In this document: piece after piece, positions 15,551-23,608 of the stretch | How the letters are laid out: each line of letters opens with the position of its first letter | Numbering within the stretch: the first letter of the stretch is position 1 | Assembly: GCA_965224605.1 (NCBI GenBank) | Contig: CBDCZP010000001.1 | Location: 62,001-126,000, forward strand | Reading direction: 5' to 3' | Length of the DNA: 64,000 bases | Origin: HyVt-477 sp965224605 | Lineage (GTDB): Bacteria > Pseudomonadota > Gammaproteobacteria > Thiotrichales > Thiotrichaceae | Position numbers and translations under genes: made by a program | The notes under the pieces: generated by a model | Databases searched by the model: none | Seen by the model: the letters and a program-made list of their open reading frames with translations, nothing else | What the model was told of the DNA's origin: nothing

Positions 15551-17785
15551 ATGAATTACGACGGAATAGAATCACTTTCTTTACAGGATTACACAGAAAA
15601 AGCATACCTCGATTATTCGATGTATGTCATTCTGGATCGGGCATTGCCTCATATCGGTGACGGCTTAAAGCCCGTACAAAGACGGATTATTTATGCGATG
15701 TCAGAGCTGGGTTTGTCAGCTGCGTCCAAGCACAAAAAATCAGCCAGAACGGTAGGTGATGTGTTGGGTAAATTCCATCCACATGGTGATACAGCCTGTT
15801 ACGAAGCGATGGTGTTGATGGCGCAACCTTTCTCCTATCGCTATCCGTTAGTTGATGGGCAAGGCAATTGGGGTTCTCAGGATGATCCTAAATCCTTTGC
15901 TGCTATGCGCTACACCGAATCGAGATTGACGCCGTATGCGAAGGTCTTGTTACAGGAGTTGGGGCAGGGCACGGTTGACTGGGAGGCTAATTTTGATGGT
16001 ACGTTGCAGGAACCTTCACTGCTACCCGCGCGACTCCCCAATATTTTGCTTAATGGTGGGATGGGTATAGCGGTTGGAATGGCGACTGACATCCCACCCC
16101 ATAATATGCGTGAAGTTGTTAAAGCTTGTCTGGCATTACTAAAAAAACCTACCACCGATATTCATGAGCTTTGTGAGCATATCCTCGCCCCTGATTATCC
16201 TACCGAAGCTGAAATAATTACCCCCCGTAGCGATATTCTGGCTATGTATGAGAAGGGTTTGGGTTCTATTAAAATGCGCGCCCGCTGGGAACGGGAAAAG
16301 GGTGATGTGATTATCACCGCACTGCCGTATCAGGTATCGGGTAGTAAAATAATGGATCAGATTGCTGATCAAATGCGTGCTAAGAAATTACCCATGGTTG
16401 ATGATCTTCGTGACGAGTCAGACCATGAGTTTCCAACCCGTTTGGTGATAACCCCTCGATCTAATAGAGTAGATATCGAGCAGCTGATGTCTCATCTATT
16501 TGTCAGTACTGATCTGGAAAAAAATTATCGTATTAACTTGAATATGATCGGTACGGATGGTCGTCCAGCGGTTAAAAACCTTAAAGCCATATTAGTGGAA
16601 TGGTTAGAATTTAGACGGCAAACTGTTATTCGGCGTTTGGAATGGCGATTGGATAAGGTGCGTAAACGCTTACATATTCTGGAAGGTTTATTAATTGCTT
16701 TTCTGAATATTGATGAAGTGATTGCGATAATTCGTAATAACGATGAACCCAAGCCTGTCTTAATGGAACGATTTAAGTTATCTGACCCACAAGCTGAAGC
16801 TATTCTCGAATTAAAGCTACGCCATCTCGCCCGTCTTGAAGAAATGAAGATCAGGGGGGAGCAGGAAGATCTGGCAAAAGAAAGAGATAAGCTGGAAGCT
16901 TTATTGAATTCGCCAAGAAGGTTAACCACGCTCATAAAAAAAGAGCTGGAAGAGGATGCTGAAAAATACGGCGATGATCGACGCTCTCCTCTAGTAGAAC
17001 GTGATATGGCACATGCCCTTGATGAATCTGCGCTATTGCCATCAGAGCCAGTAACGGTGGTGTTGTCTAAAATGGGTTGGATACGGGTTGCAAAAGGGCA
17101 TGAAATTGATGCGCCATCATTGAATTATAAACAGGGTGATAAGTATCTCGCTGCTGCTAAAGGTCGCTCTAACCAACAAGTTGTACTGCTGGATAGTACG
17201 GGGAGAACATACTCGGTATTAGCTCATAGCTTGCCTTCTGCACGTGGGCAGGGTGAGCCGGTAACGGGACGTTTTTCCTCGCAACCTGATGCAAAATTCA
17301 TGAGTGTTTTCATGGGTAAGAATGAAGCGTGTTATTTAATGTCAAGTTCCTATGGATACGGTTTTGTTTGTCAACTTTCAGATATGTATACACGTGCTAA
17401 AGCTGGAAAAGTAACATTGACGGTACCTAAAGGAGCTAGGGTGTTAACTCCTTTTCTGATTGAAGATAGAAAGAGCAGCTGGGTTGCTGCGGTGACTAGT
17501 GCAGGGCATCTGTTAGTCATTCCTATTGCCGACCTCCCTCAGTTGAGTAAAGGTAAGGGAAATAAAATTATAAATGTCCCTGCCAAAACACTAAAAGCAG
17601 GTGAAGAGCATGTTGTTTCTGTAGCCGTAATCCCCCCAGACGGGCAATTGATTGTTCATGCTGGCAAGAGGCATAAAACGATCCAAAAAAGTGAGCTAGA
17701 TGAATACAAAGGTGAACGTGGCAGACGGGGTAAGTTATTGCCGCAGGGATACCGTAATGTGACGTGTTTAGAAGTGTCAGATTAA
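15551..17785 (+). CDS. parC: DNA topoisomerase IV subunit A
   Basis: ParC cuts and rejoins DNA in the ParC2ParE2 enzyme that separates linked daughter chromosomes. At 744 residues it has the normal length. The N-terminal block GLKPVQRRIIYAMSELGLSA, the helix-turn-helix region KFHPHGDTACYEAMV, and the DNA-linking tyrosine Y121 in AAMRYTESRL are all present. In the quinolone region, position 81 is Thr (Ser80 in E. coli) and position 85 is the usual Glu. C-terminal beta-pinwheel blades follow from about residue 490. The short C-terminal domain and the AMRYTESRL context favour ParC over GyrA. parE is not in the window. A large hairpin follows the stop codon. Confidence 0.93.
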   Translation: MNYDGIESLSLQDYTEKAYLDYSMYVILDRALPHIGDGLKPVQRRIIYAMSELGLSAASKHKKSARTVGDVLGKFHPHGDTACYEAMVLMAQPFSYRYPLVDGQGNWGSQDDPKSFAAMRYTESRLTPYAKVLLQELGQGTVDWEANFDGTLQEPSLLPARLPNILLNGGMGIAVGMATDIPPHNMREVVKACLALLKKPTTDIHELCEHILAPDYPTEAEIITPRSDILAMYEKGLGSIKMRARWEREKGDVIITALPYQVSGSKIMDQIADQMRAKKLPMVDDLRDESDHEFPTRLVITPRSNRVDIEQLMSHLFVSTDLEKNYRINLNMIGTDGRPAVKNLKAILVEWLEFRRQTVIRRLEWRLDKVRKRLHILEGLLIAFLNIDEVIAIIRNNDEPKPVLMERFKLSDPQAEAILELKLRHLARLEEMKIRGEQEDLAKERDKLEALLNSPRRLTTLIKKELEEDAEKYGDDRRSPLVERDMAHALDESALLPSEPVTVVLSKMGWIRVAKGHEIDAPSLNYKQGDKYLAAAKGRSNQQVVLLDSTGRTYSVLAHSLPSARGQGEPVTGRFSSQPDAKFMSVFMGKNEACYLMSSSYGYGFVCQLSDMYTRAKAGKVTLTVPKGARVLTPFLIEDRKSSWVAAVTSAGHLLVIPIADLPQLSKGKGNKIINVPAKTLKAGEEHVVSVAVIPPDGQLIVHAGKRHKTIQKSELDEYKGERGRRGKLLPQGYRNVTCLEVSD

Positions 17786-17803
17786 TTATTAAGTGATCCA
17801 AGT

Positions 17804-17873
17804 TTTCCGTACCCTTCGACAGGTTCAGGGTGCTGCTACAGTAGCGCCCTGAGCCTGTCGAAGGGTACGGAAA
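17804..17873. repeat. Large palindromic hairpin after parC
   Basis: Two 31-base arms (17804-17834 and 17843-17873) pair with only two or so mismatches around an eight-base loop. The core is CCCTTCGACAGGYTCAGGG. No T-run follows directly, so it is more like a REP-type palindrome than a simple terminator, but it could stop or stabilise transcripts from both sides. Confidence 0.8.
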
Positions 17874-17943
17874 GTGGCACTTGTTGGTAAAAAGTAACAT
17901 TTTTTAATTCTTGGCTTAGACAGTTGGGCGATAAGGTAATGTT

Positions 17944-18609
17944 TTAAAATCTCTCGGCCAACTGTCTAGCTACTGATGCTTCAATGTTGGGAAAAACTAT
18001 CTTCAGATGCTTTTCGTTTAAAGAAGAAGGATGGATGCCTTTTTTTCGAAAGGATGTAATCCGTTTGCCTGCATCTGGATGTGCTTTGTACACAGCTTTT
18101 ACTAGATCAAACGCCTTTCGGTATTTTGATGAAGCTATATAGCTAGGCTTTATTTTTACACCTGTTCTTCTTGTCGCTTGAATAGAAAAATAAGTCGCTA
18201 ATCCTTCTTCAAAAAATGTAGCATCGTTCTTTCCTGGCGCGACAAGGGCATGAAAGGTTTCGTGTGCTAGTTGGAACATGGCTTCTTTTTCATCATGAGC
18301 TGCTTTTTTAGAAAGTTGTATGATGATGTTTTTTTTACCTTGGTAATAAAACGGATTCCAGTTTCTTGGCTGTTCTCTGTCGGTAAATTCTGTACCTAAT
18401 ATTGTCCATGTTTTGTTTCGCTCTCCATATTCTTTTTCCGCATAACCCATTAACTCACCGAGTCTGGATGCCAACGTCCATGTGTATCCATTTTGAGTTT
18501 TATGAGCCACAATTTGGTTGCTACAAAAAAGCGGTTCTGACTTTTTAGCGTTTGCAGAAAATGAAAAGCTGAAAAAAATAAAGCTGCAACAATAAATAAA
18601 TTTAACCAT
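17944..18609 (-). CDS. Secreted putative zinc metallopeptidase (HExxH)
   Basis: A 221-residue exported protein with a signal peptide (KFIYCCSFIFFSFSFSANA). The motif HETFH at 116-120 followed by FFEEGLATYF (132-141) matches the gluzincin plan, in which the glutamate after the HExxH helix is the third zinc ligand. C29 and C8-C9 are the only cysteines, the latter within the signal peptide. The name of the peptidase family is not clear to me. The protein is convergent with parC and stands alone. A periplasmic or secreted protease role is likely; the substrate is unknown. Confidence 0.65.
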   Translation of the reverse strand: MVKFIYCCSFIFFSFSFSANAKKSEPLFCSNQIVAHKTQNGYTWTLASRLGELMGYAEKEYGERNKTWTILGTEFTDREQPRNWNPFYYQGKKNIIIQLSKKAAHDEKEAMFQLAHETFHALVAPGKNDATFFEEGLATYFSIQATRRTGVKIKPSYIASSKYRKAFDLVKAVYKAHPDAGKRITSFRKKGIHPSSLNEKHLKIVFPNIEASVARQLAERF

Positions 18610-18908
18610 TTTAAATCACCATATGTATTTGATTAAACTTTAACAGTCGAATGATGAGGTTGCTTGACCATTGGTAAGTTTGGAGGCTCCATTGGTCATT
18701 GAAAAAGCGTGTTACGTCAGCTCAAGGATTGAGTTCATATTAGGATTGGGCTTTATGTTACGAAAAAAGTTATAAAGCTGTATATGGAAGATATCAATAA
18801 AGATTATGCATGAATAGTTGTGCGTACTGTTTAGATTGCCAGAATCTTTGTTGATAACTTTTTGATAAGCAACCAACTCAAACTACGGAAAGTTTGAAGG
18901 ACAGTAAA

Positions 18909-19973
18909 ATGAATGTTGTAGGATCTATTCTCAGTCAAGATGTGGCTAACAGGCTATCAAGTAATATAACCAATACAGATATAGCAAAATCTGTTACTGC
19001 AATTCGAACATCTCCGGGGCTAACTGTTCCTGATGAAGTGCTATCACAGCTATTAAATAAGATTGCCGAATTATTGAGCTTATTAAAATCTGGGCAAGGC
19101 GCTACTCAAAACACTAGTCTGAATGCGGGCATTAGAGATAATGATGCTCCCGGTGTACGTGGGTCGACGCTAACACTTCCTTCACTACCTAGTCTGTCGG
19201 CGGGAAACAATATCAATGGAGCTTCTCCGGCAAATGCGGCAGGGGGAGAGAATAATACATTGCCCAGTTTTTCCATTGGTGGTAACTCATCAACGGGTAG
19301 GGCACTAAATGTAGCACCTTTACCCAGCTTGGTGAATCCAGCAACGGGTAGTTTATCAACGACAGAATTGCCTAAAGCCTTTAATCCCCCAGCTATTCCT
19401 AGCTTGACGGGCGGTAGTGCGGCACTTCCCACAGTAAATGCATCGGATAGTGCATTGTCCAGTTTTACAGGCATATCAGATAGTGCATCAGGTAACATAT
19501 CAACAGATAGGGCGCTGAATGTAGCGCCTTTACCCAGTTTAGTAAATCCGGCAACAGGTAGTTTATCAACGACAGAATTGCCTAAAGCCTTTAATCCCCC
19601 AGCTATTCCTAGCTTGACGGGCGGCAGTTCCGAATTGCCATCCGTGAATGCATCGGATAGCTTGCCTATATTATTATCTACAGCCCCCACTGCAAGCACA
19701 GCAGCTTCTATAAATTCAAGTCAACCTAGTACTAGTGTTGATGATACGAAAAACATATTCGCTATTCCAAGCTTACTAGGGAGTAATGATATCCAAGGTA
19801 TACGTCCACCAAGTACTTTTGGGATACCTATACCTAGTTTGACAGGTAATATGACTTTATCCGCCTTATCATCAACGCAGGGGTTTTCTTTGACGGGAGC
19901 CAGTGGGATTGTTGATGGTTTAAGTTCGGATGCTTCTGATGATGATAAAACAAGAACTAACCACTTCAAATAG
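18909..19973 (+). CDS. Repetitive low-complexity protein with LPSL motifs
   Basis: An unrecognised protein of about 354 residues. ATG at 18909 with GAAGGA seven bases upstream is a better start than the in-frame TTG at 18894. After a helical N-terminus (about 1-70, with LSQLLNKIAELLSLLKSG) the protein is low in charge and full of short LPSL, IPSL and LPSF motifs separated by Gly, Asn, Ser and Thr. Two 70-residue units (each with APLPSLVNPATGSLSTTELP and AIPSLTGG) are almost identical. There is no signal peptide. The composition suits a surface, extracellular or matrix protein, but that is only inference. The next gene downstream is the SH3/LysM gene broken by an IS. Confidence 0.55.
   Translation: MNVVGSILSQDVANRLSSNITNTDIAKSVTAIRTSPGLTVPDEVLSQLLNKIAELLSLLKSGQGATQNTSLNAGIRDNDAPGVRGSTLTLPSLPSLSAGNNINGASPANAAGGENNTLPSFSIGGNSSTGRALNVAPLPSLVNPATGSLSTTELPKAFNPPAIPSLTGGSAALPTVNASDSALSSFTGISDSASGNISTDRALNVAPLPSLVNPATGSLSTTELPKAFNPPAIPSLTGGSSELPSVNASDSLPILLSTAPTASTAASINSSQPSTSVDDTKNIFAIPSLLGSNDIQGIRPPSTFGIPIPSLTGNMTLSALSSTQGFSLTGASGIVDGLSSDASDDDKTRTNHFK
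19291..19650 (+). repeat. Direct duplication of 210 bases inside the LPSL protein gene
   Basis: The segment from 19291 recurs from 19501 at an exact spacing of 210 bases (70 codons). About 130 bases in the middle of each unit are nearly identical, including silent positions, so the duplication is recent or kept alike by recombination. Confidence 0.85.
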
Positions 19974-20040
19974 GATGGCAGCTGGAATTTTAGTACACCG
20001 CCATTTCGTAAGTATCTAGAAATAGGCTAATGTTTATATA

Positions 20041-20114
20041 TTAATTTTCCCAAAAGTATTTACATAGTGAATTTGTCACAAGCTCTACGAGCCAGTACTT
20101 TTGAGGCAAATTAA
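20041..20114 (-). repeat. Repeat family C, copy 2
   Basis: Ends TTAATTTTCCCAAAAGTA and TACTTTTGAGGCAAATTAA form an imperfect inverted pair. The interior (ATTTACATAG, TTGTCACAAGCTCTACGAG) is the reverse complement of the element at 2910-2974. This copy is a little longer at one end, so copy 1 has probably lost part of an arm. Confidence 0.6.
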
Positions 20115-20243
20115 TAATAAAGAGTTGCATAAGTACATTCAGTAACTAAACCTTGAATGCTATTACCAGCAATCGTATTTCGAGGAATGACTGAAAAGAT
20201 TTTTGCACTTATTATTAATACATTGAGAATGACCCGTATTTAG

Positions 20244-20273
20244 CCTGTGTTTGAGCGATAGCCGAAACACAGG
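20244..20273 (+). repeat. Repeat family D, copy 1 (REP-like palindrome)
   Basis: CCTGTGTTT and AAACACAGG enclose a 12-base loop GAGCGATAGCCG. Nearly the same sequence in inverted orientation lies at 44287-44323, also in an intergenic gap. Confidence 0.65.
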
Positions 20274-20924
20274 AATCACAATGAATGGGGAGACCCCCGT
20301 GTTTTGTACAAGCCTGTTTATATAGCCTTTATAGCAAAGGTAAGATTAGTCTCTGGCCTGGGGTAAGTGTATAAGGTGACTGGATTTTATTGAGCTTGGC
20401 TACATGCCTCCAGCTTTTGCCTGTTTTGCGTTGTACTGCATACAAAGTATCTCCACCCACTACAGTATAATATTTAACCTTAACTGTTGTGGTGCCTGTT
20501 TTCTTAACGACTTTTTTAGCTGTTGCTACTTTAAGATAATTAGCACTTACCCAGCCTTTTTTTCTATTTTGACTGATATTCGCCCAATACTTTCCTCTAA
20601 CCTTTCGTAGTTTCAGAATTTTTATACCAGAGGTTCCGCGAGACAATCTACGAACTACCCTATTGTTTCTACCCGCTCCTTTGCGCATATTGAGTGCTGA
20701 TGCAGTTACTTGATAAGTTTTTGAAGTATCAACGAAAGCTACTTTTTCAAGGTAATTGGCACTTACCCAGCCTACTTTTCCTGACCATTTGATACGTGCC
20801 CATTTGTTTCTACCATTACCCACCGTTTTCAGGACTCTAATATTGGAGGTGCCGGACTTGATAGTTCCTATTTTCTTTTTCCATGGCCCATATCTTACTT
20901 TTAACACGCCTCCTTTAAAGTATT

Positions 20925-21994
20925 CCTGATTACCCACAATCCTCAGCCAACTTTAGGAGTCGCATAGGCATAGGAGGAGTTCTAGCCGCTACGGACATGA
21001 ATCGAGGAATCATCTGACGAAGATCAAACCGGCGGTTGAAACGGTAGCAAAACTCAGCTAGATAACGAGGAAGGTGGCTGATGCTGACAGAGTGATATGT
21101 TCCAGTAATAGCATTTTTAACATTACCAATCATGGTGTTGACCCATAGGAATTCCTCTTTTTGAACACTTGAAGGACCACCACCTGTCACAATGGAGTCA
21201 TGTTGGCAGCCCGCTTTACTAACGGCTGAAAAGCAAGCAAGACCATCTGAAATAACTGAACTGCTGGAAACTAGATGTTTTTTACTCCACCGAGTGATTT
21301 CTTTAAGTGTGAAGCCTTTTAGTGCACTCATACGCATTTTCATGGGATGACCTTGTTCATTACAAGCAACCGCTGCAACAAAGGGAACCTTATTAGCAGC
21401 ACCACGGCCACGCTTCCCTCCACGTTGTTCGCCACCGTAGTAGGCATCATCCATTTGTATCAACCCATACAAGGGTCGACTATTGTCTTGCTCCATCATG
21501 ACCTGCATGATTTTATGCTTAAGCATCCAGGCTGTGTTATAGGAAACACCCAGTTGGCGTTTTAGTGCCAAAGCTGAAATACTGGTCTTGCCCTGTGTCA
21601 GCAGATAGATCGCAAGAAACCAAGTGGTGAGTGGAAGCTTGGTGGCGGCAAAGATAGTGCCGCTAATAACGGAAGTTTGATGATGGCAATGGTTACACTG
21701 GTACAACTGGCGAGACTTTAGGCTACAGTAGTGTTTACTGCCACATTCACTACAGATAAACCCTGAAGACCAACGCCATTTAAACAGGGCTTGCTGACAT
21801 TGTTCCTCGGTTCCATAGTCTTGCATGAGTTCGGGCAAACTATATCCTTTTTGAAACTGAATCTTGTTCTTTTTCATGGAAACGCTCCTCTATTGATAAC
21901 TTTCAGAAGCATTATTACGGGTCAGCCTAGTCACTAGGCGACCACCCGCTGATTAAATTTTAGCAAGTATGGCTGAGTTTCGTGGGTAATCAGG
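20925..21994 (-). mobile_element. Complete IS1595-family insertion sequence with 8-bp target duplication
   Basis: The element is 1070 bases long. The ends are inverted repeats beginning CCTGATTACCCAC, and the element is flanked on both sides by AAAGTATT (20917-20924 and 21995-22002). Eight-base duplications are the rule for this family. It holds one intact transposase gene. Intact ends, intact duplication and an intact transposase suggest a recent insertion into the SH3b-LysM gene. Confidence 0.95.
20930..21877 (-). CDS. IS1595-family (ISXO2-like) transposase
   Basis: A 315-residue DDE-type transposase. The N-terminal zinc ribbon is CSECGSKHYC with CNHCHH further on (about residues 42-68). 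The ISXO2 catalytic domain shows the first aspartate in QMDDAYYGGEQRGGKRGRG, a second in ISDGLACF, and the third-site block TMIGNVKNAITGTYH, the Asn form common in this family. No frameshift or stop is visible, so the gene should be active. The stop codon lies inside the terminal inverted repeat, which is usual for such compact elements. Confidence 0.93.
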   Translation of the reverse strand: MKKNKIQFQKGYSLPELMQDYGTEEQCQQALFKWRWSSGFICSECGSKHYCSLKSRQLYQCNHCHHQTSVISGTIFAATKLPLTTWFLAIYLLTQGKTSISALALKRQLGVSYNTAWMLKHKIMQVMMEQDNSRPLYGLIQMDDAYYGGEQRGGKRGRGAANKVPFVAAVACNEQGHPMKMRMSALKGFTLKEITRWSKKHLVSSSSVISDGLACFSAVSKAGCQHDSIVTGGGPSSVQKEEFLWVNTMIGNVKNAITGTYHSVSISHLPRYLAEFCYRFNRRFDLRQMIPRFMSVAARTPPMPMRLLKLAEDCG

Positions 21995-22108
21995 AAAGTA
22001 TTTGATCCTTGTCGTTTCTTTAATATCAAGAGAATATGCTGTGTTAACGGATGTGAGCAGCAATAGAAAACCCGCAGTAGTTGCGGATATTATTTTAAAA
22101 ATAGACAT

Positions 22109-22476
22109 AACAAATTCCTAGCGTTGGTAAATAAAGTGTTGTGGTACGACCCATCAAAATATAATTTGGGAATTAAGCGGGTTTAGAGCCTCCTTTGTAG
22201 GATAGGATATAATATACAATACTATAGGACATAATCACAAGGAAGTTTCTAATCATAGTTATGTGATAGTTACGGGGTATAAAAATATCATTGGTAAGTA
22301 TTGGCAAATTTAATTTGCATTAAATCACCGACATTTTATTGGCTAAGGCAGGAAAGGTTCGATTTAAAAGCAGCACTTACTAATACCACTTGATTTATTT
22401 ATTTTAAGCACTAAGGTATAAGATGACTCAAGTGTCTTTATATAAATAACTATCGCCTGTTGACGAGCTTACTACT
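22109..22476. other. Gap upstream of fxsA, nothing specific
   Basis: AT-rich spacer between the start of the broken SH3b-LysM gene and fxsA, divergent. No repeat copy, hairpin with T-run or small gene was recognised; it should contain promoters for both. Confidence 0.35.
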
Positions 22477-22953
22477 GTGAAACCTTTTCCAATTCTTGCT
22501 ATTCTATTTCTGGTGGTTCCTTTGGTGGAGCTTTATTTCCTTATCAAAGTAGGTGAAAGCATTGGTGTGTGGAGCACTATCTTTTTGGTGGTTTTCACCG
22601 CGTTTCTAGGTGTCACGTTATTGCGTCAACAAGGCTTATCAACACTAGGACGTTTTCAAAAGAGTATGATGGAAGGTAAGACACCAGCCGGTGAAATGCT
22701 TGAAGGTGTGTTCCTGTTACTAGGTGGTGGAATGTTGTTGCTGCCGGGTTTCCTCACGGACATTATCGGGTTTCTTTGTTTGATTCCATTTACACGTCAG
22801 CTCTTATCTAAGTTTTTGCTTCGTAATTCATCTCTGCAAATGCATTCTGCAATGAGTGGTGGTGCTGGTTTTGGTGCTAACCGAACTCCGGTAGATGAAA
22901 ATGTTATTGATGGTGAATTTGTGCGTAGAAATGATGACCGTTTGAATCACTGA
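22477..22953 (+). CDS. fxsA: FxsA family membrane protein
   Basis: FxsA is an inner-membrane protein named for its effect on phage T7 exclusion by the F plasmid. Its normal role is unclear. The 158-residue protein starts at GTG and has three or four hydrophobic segments (ILAILFLVVPLVELYFLIKV, TIFLVVFTAFLGVTLL, GVFLLLGGGMLLLPGFLTD), with the family's PGFLTDIIGFLCLIP block. A charged cytoplasmic tail follows. Its place just upstream of groES-groEL is the same as in E. coli, but the chaperonin genes here have their own promoter and operator in between. Confidence 0.88.
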   Translation: MKPFPILAILFLVVPLVELYFLIKVGESIGVWSTIFLVVFTAFLGVTLLRQQGLSTLGRFQKSMMEGKTPAGEMLEGVFLLLGGGMLLLPGFLTDIIGFLCLIPFTRQLLSKFLLRNSSLQMHSAMSGGAGFGANRTPVDENVIDGEFVRRNDDRLNH

Positions 22954-23095
22954 TCGTAATCAATCACTGCTTATTATCATACCCTTTACCCATAACTACC
23001 CATAACAAAAAATCTAATATTTCATCACCGTAGATTGATGAGAGTATTAAGTTTTTCCTGCGTGAAAATTATTCAAAAAAAGTTCACATTTCTCC

Positions 23096-23122
23096 CTTGA
23101 CTTAAAACCAACCGACCCTATT
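23096..23122 (+). promoter_or_regulatory. Sigma-32-like heat-shock promoter of groES-groEL
   Basis: CTTGAC at 23096-23101 and CCCTATT at 23116-23122 are 14 bases apart and match the heat-shock sigma factor pattern (CTTGAA, spacer 13-15, CCCCAT-T). The operator below starts two bases downstream. Confidence 0.65.
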
Positions 23123-23123
23123 A

Positions 23124-23150
23124 TTAGCAGTCTCTTGTGGAGAGTGCTAA
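23124..23150 (+). promoter_or_regulatory. CIRCE operator (HrcA binding site)
   Basis: TTAGCAGTC, a nine-base spacer, then GAGTGCTAA. The consensus is TTAGCACTC-N9-GAGTGCTAA, so only one base of the left arm differs. It lies at the likely transcription start of groES-groEL, the position where HrcA represses chaperonin genes. hrcA itself is not in the window. Confidence 0.88.
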
Positions 23151-23256
23151 TTGCTATTGCATGCATTTCTCCGCTTGGATGCTAACTAAGTTAATTATTT
23201 AGATAAATAAATAACCTTATTTATCCCCCTTTCATAAAAAAATTGTAGGAGAAAAC

Positions 23257-23547
23257 ATGGATATTCGACCTTTACATGATCGTGTATTAGTTCGTCGTAC
23301 TGAAGAAGAACGTGCGACAGCTAGTGGAATTATTATTCCTGATAGCGCAACTGAAAAGCCTAATCGCGGTGAAATCATTGCTGCTGGAAACGGACGTATT
23401 ACTGATAGCGGTGATGTTCGTGCTATGGACGTAAAAGTAGGCGATGCAGTATTGTTTGGTCAATATGCTGGAACTGCTGTGAAAGTAGGCGACGAAGAAT
23501 TATTAATGATGAAAGAAGAAGATATTCTTGCTGTCATCGAAGGCTAG
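23257..23547 (+). CDS. groES: Co-chaperonin GroES
   Basis: The 96-residue lid of the GroEL folding chamber. The family signature IRPLHDRVLVRR is at the N-terminus, the mobile loop region follows (TEEERATASGIIIPDSATEK), and the ending VLFGQYAGTAVKVGDEELL is typical. A strong ribosome site (TAGGAG) lies seven bases before the ATG. It is the first gene of a two-gene operon with groEL, 61 bases apart, under the sigma-32-like promoter and the CIRCE operator. Confidence 0.97.
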   Translation: MDIRPLHDRVLVRRTEEERATASGIIIPDSATEKPNRGEIIAAGNGRITDSGDVRAMDVKVGDAVLFGQYAGTAVKVGDEELLMMKEEDILAVIEG

Positions 23548-23608
23548 GTCATCTTTCGTTGATAGATGACAAATAGCTAATTAAATAGATTTAAAAGGAA
23601 GAAATAAC

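Larger units (their letters stand above)
20329..22108 (-). pseudogene. Exported SH3b-LysM protein gene, interrupted by an IS1595-family element
   Basis: Removing the IS (20925-21994) and one 8-base target copy (20917-20924) joins two open segments in frame. The upstream part, 22108 down to 21995, encodes exactly 38 codons beginning MSIFKIISATTAGFLLLLTS, a good signal peptide. The rest follows from 20916 and gives a 233-residue protein. The mature part has two SH3b domains, each ending GWVSANYL, and a C-terminal LysM domain (YYTVVGGDTLYAVQRKTG to LTPGQRLILPLL). Such proteins bind peptidoglycan in the periplasm. The 3' part can still be read as a 202-residue frame starting inside the IS end, but without a signal peptide, so function is probably lost. 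Confidence 0.9.

Noticed and set aside
19106..19699. 197-codon minus-strand frame inside the LPSL gene
   Set aside because: It mirrors the repeats of the plus-strand gene, which has a good ribosome site.
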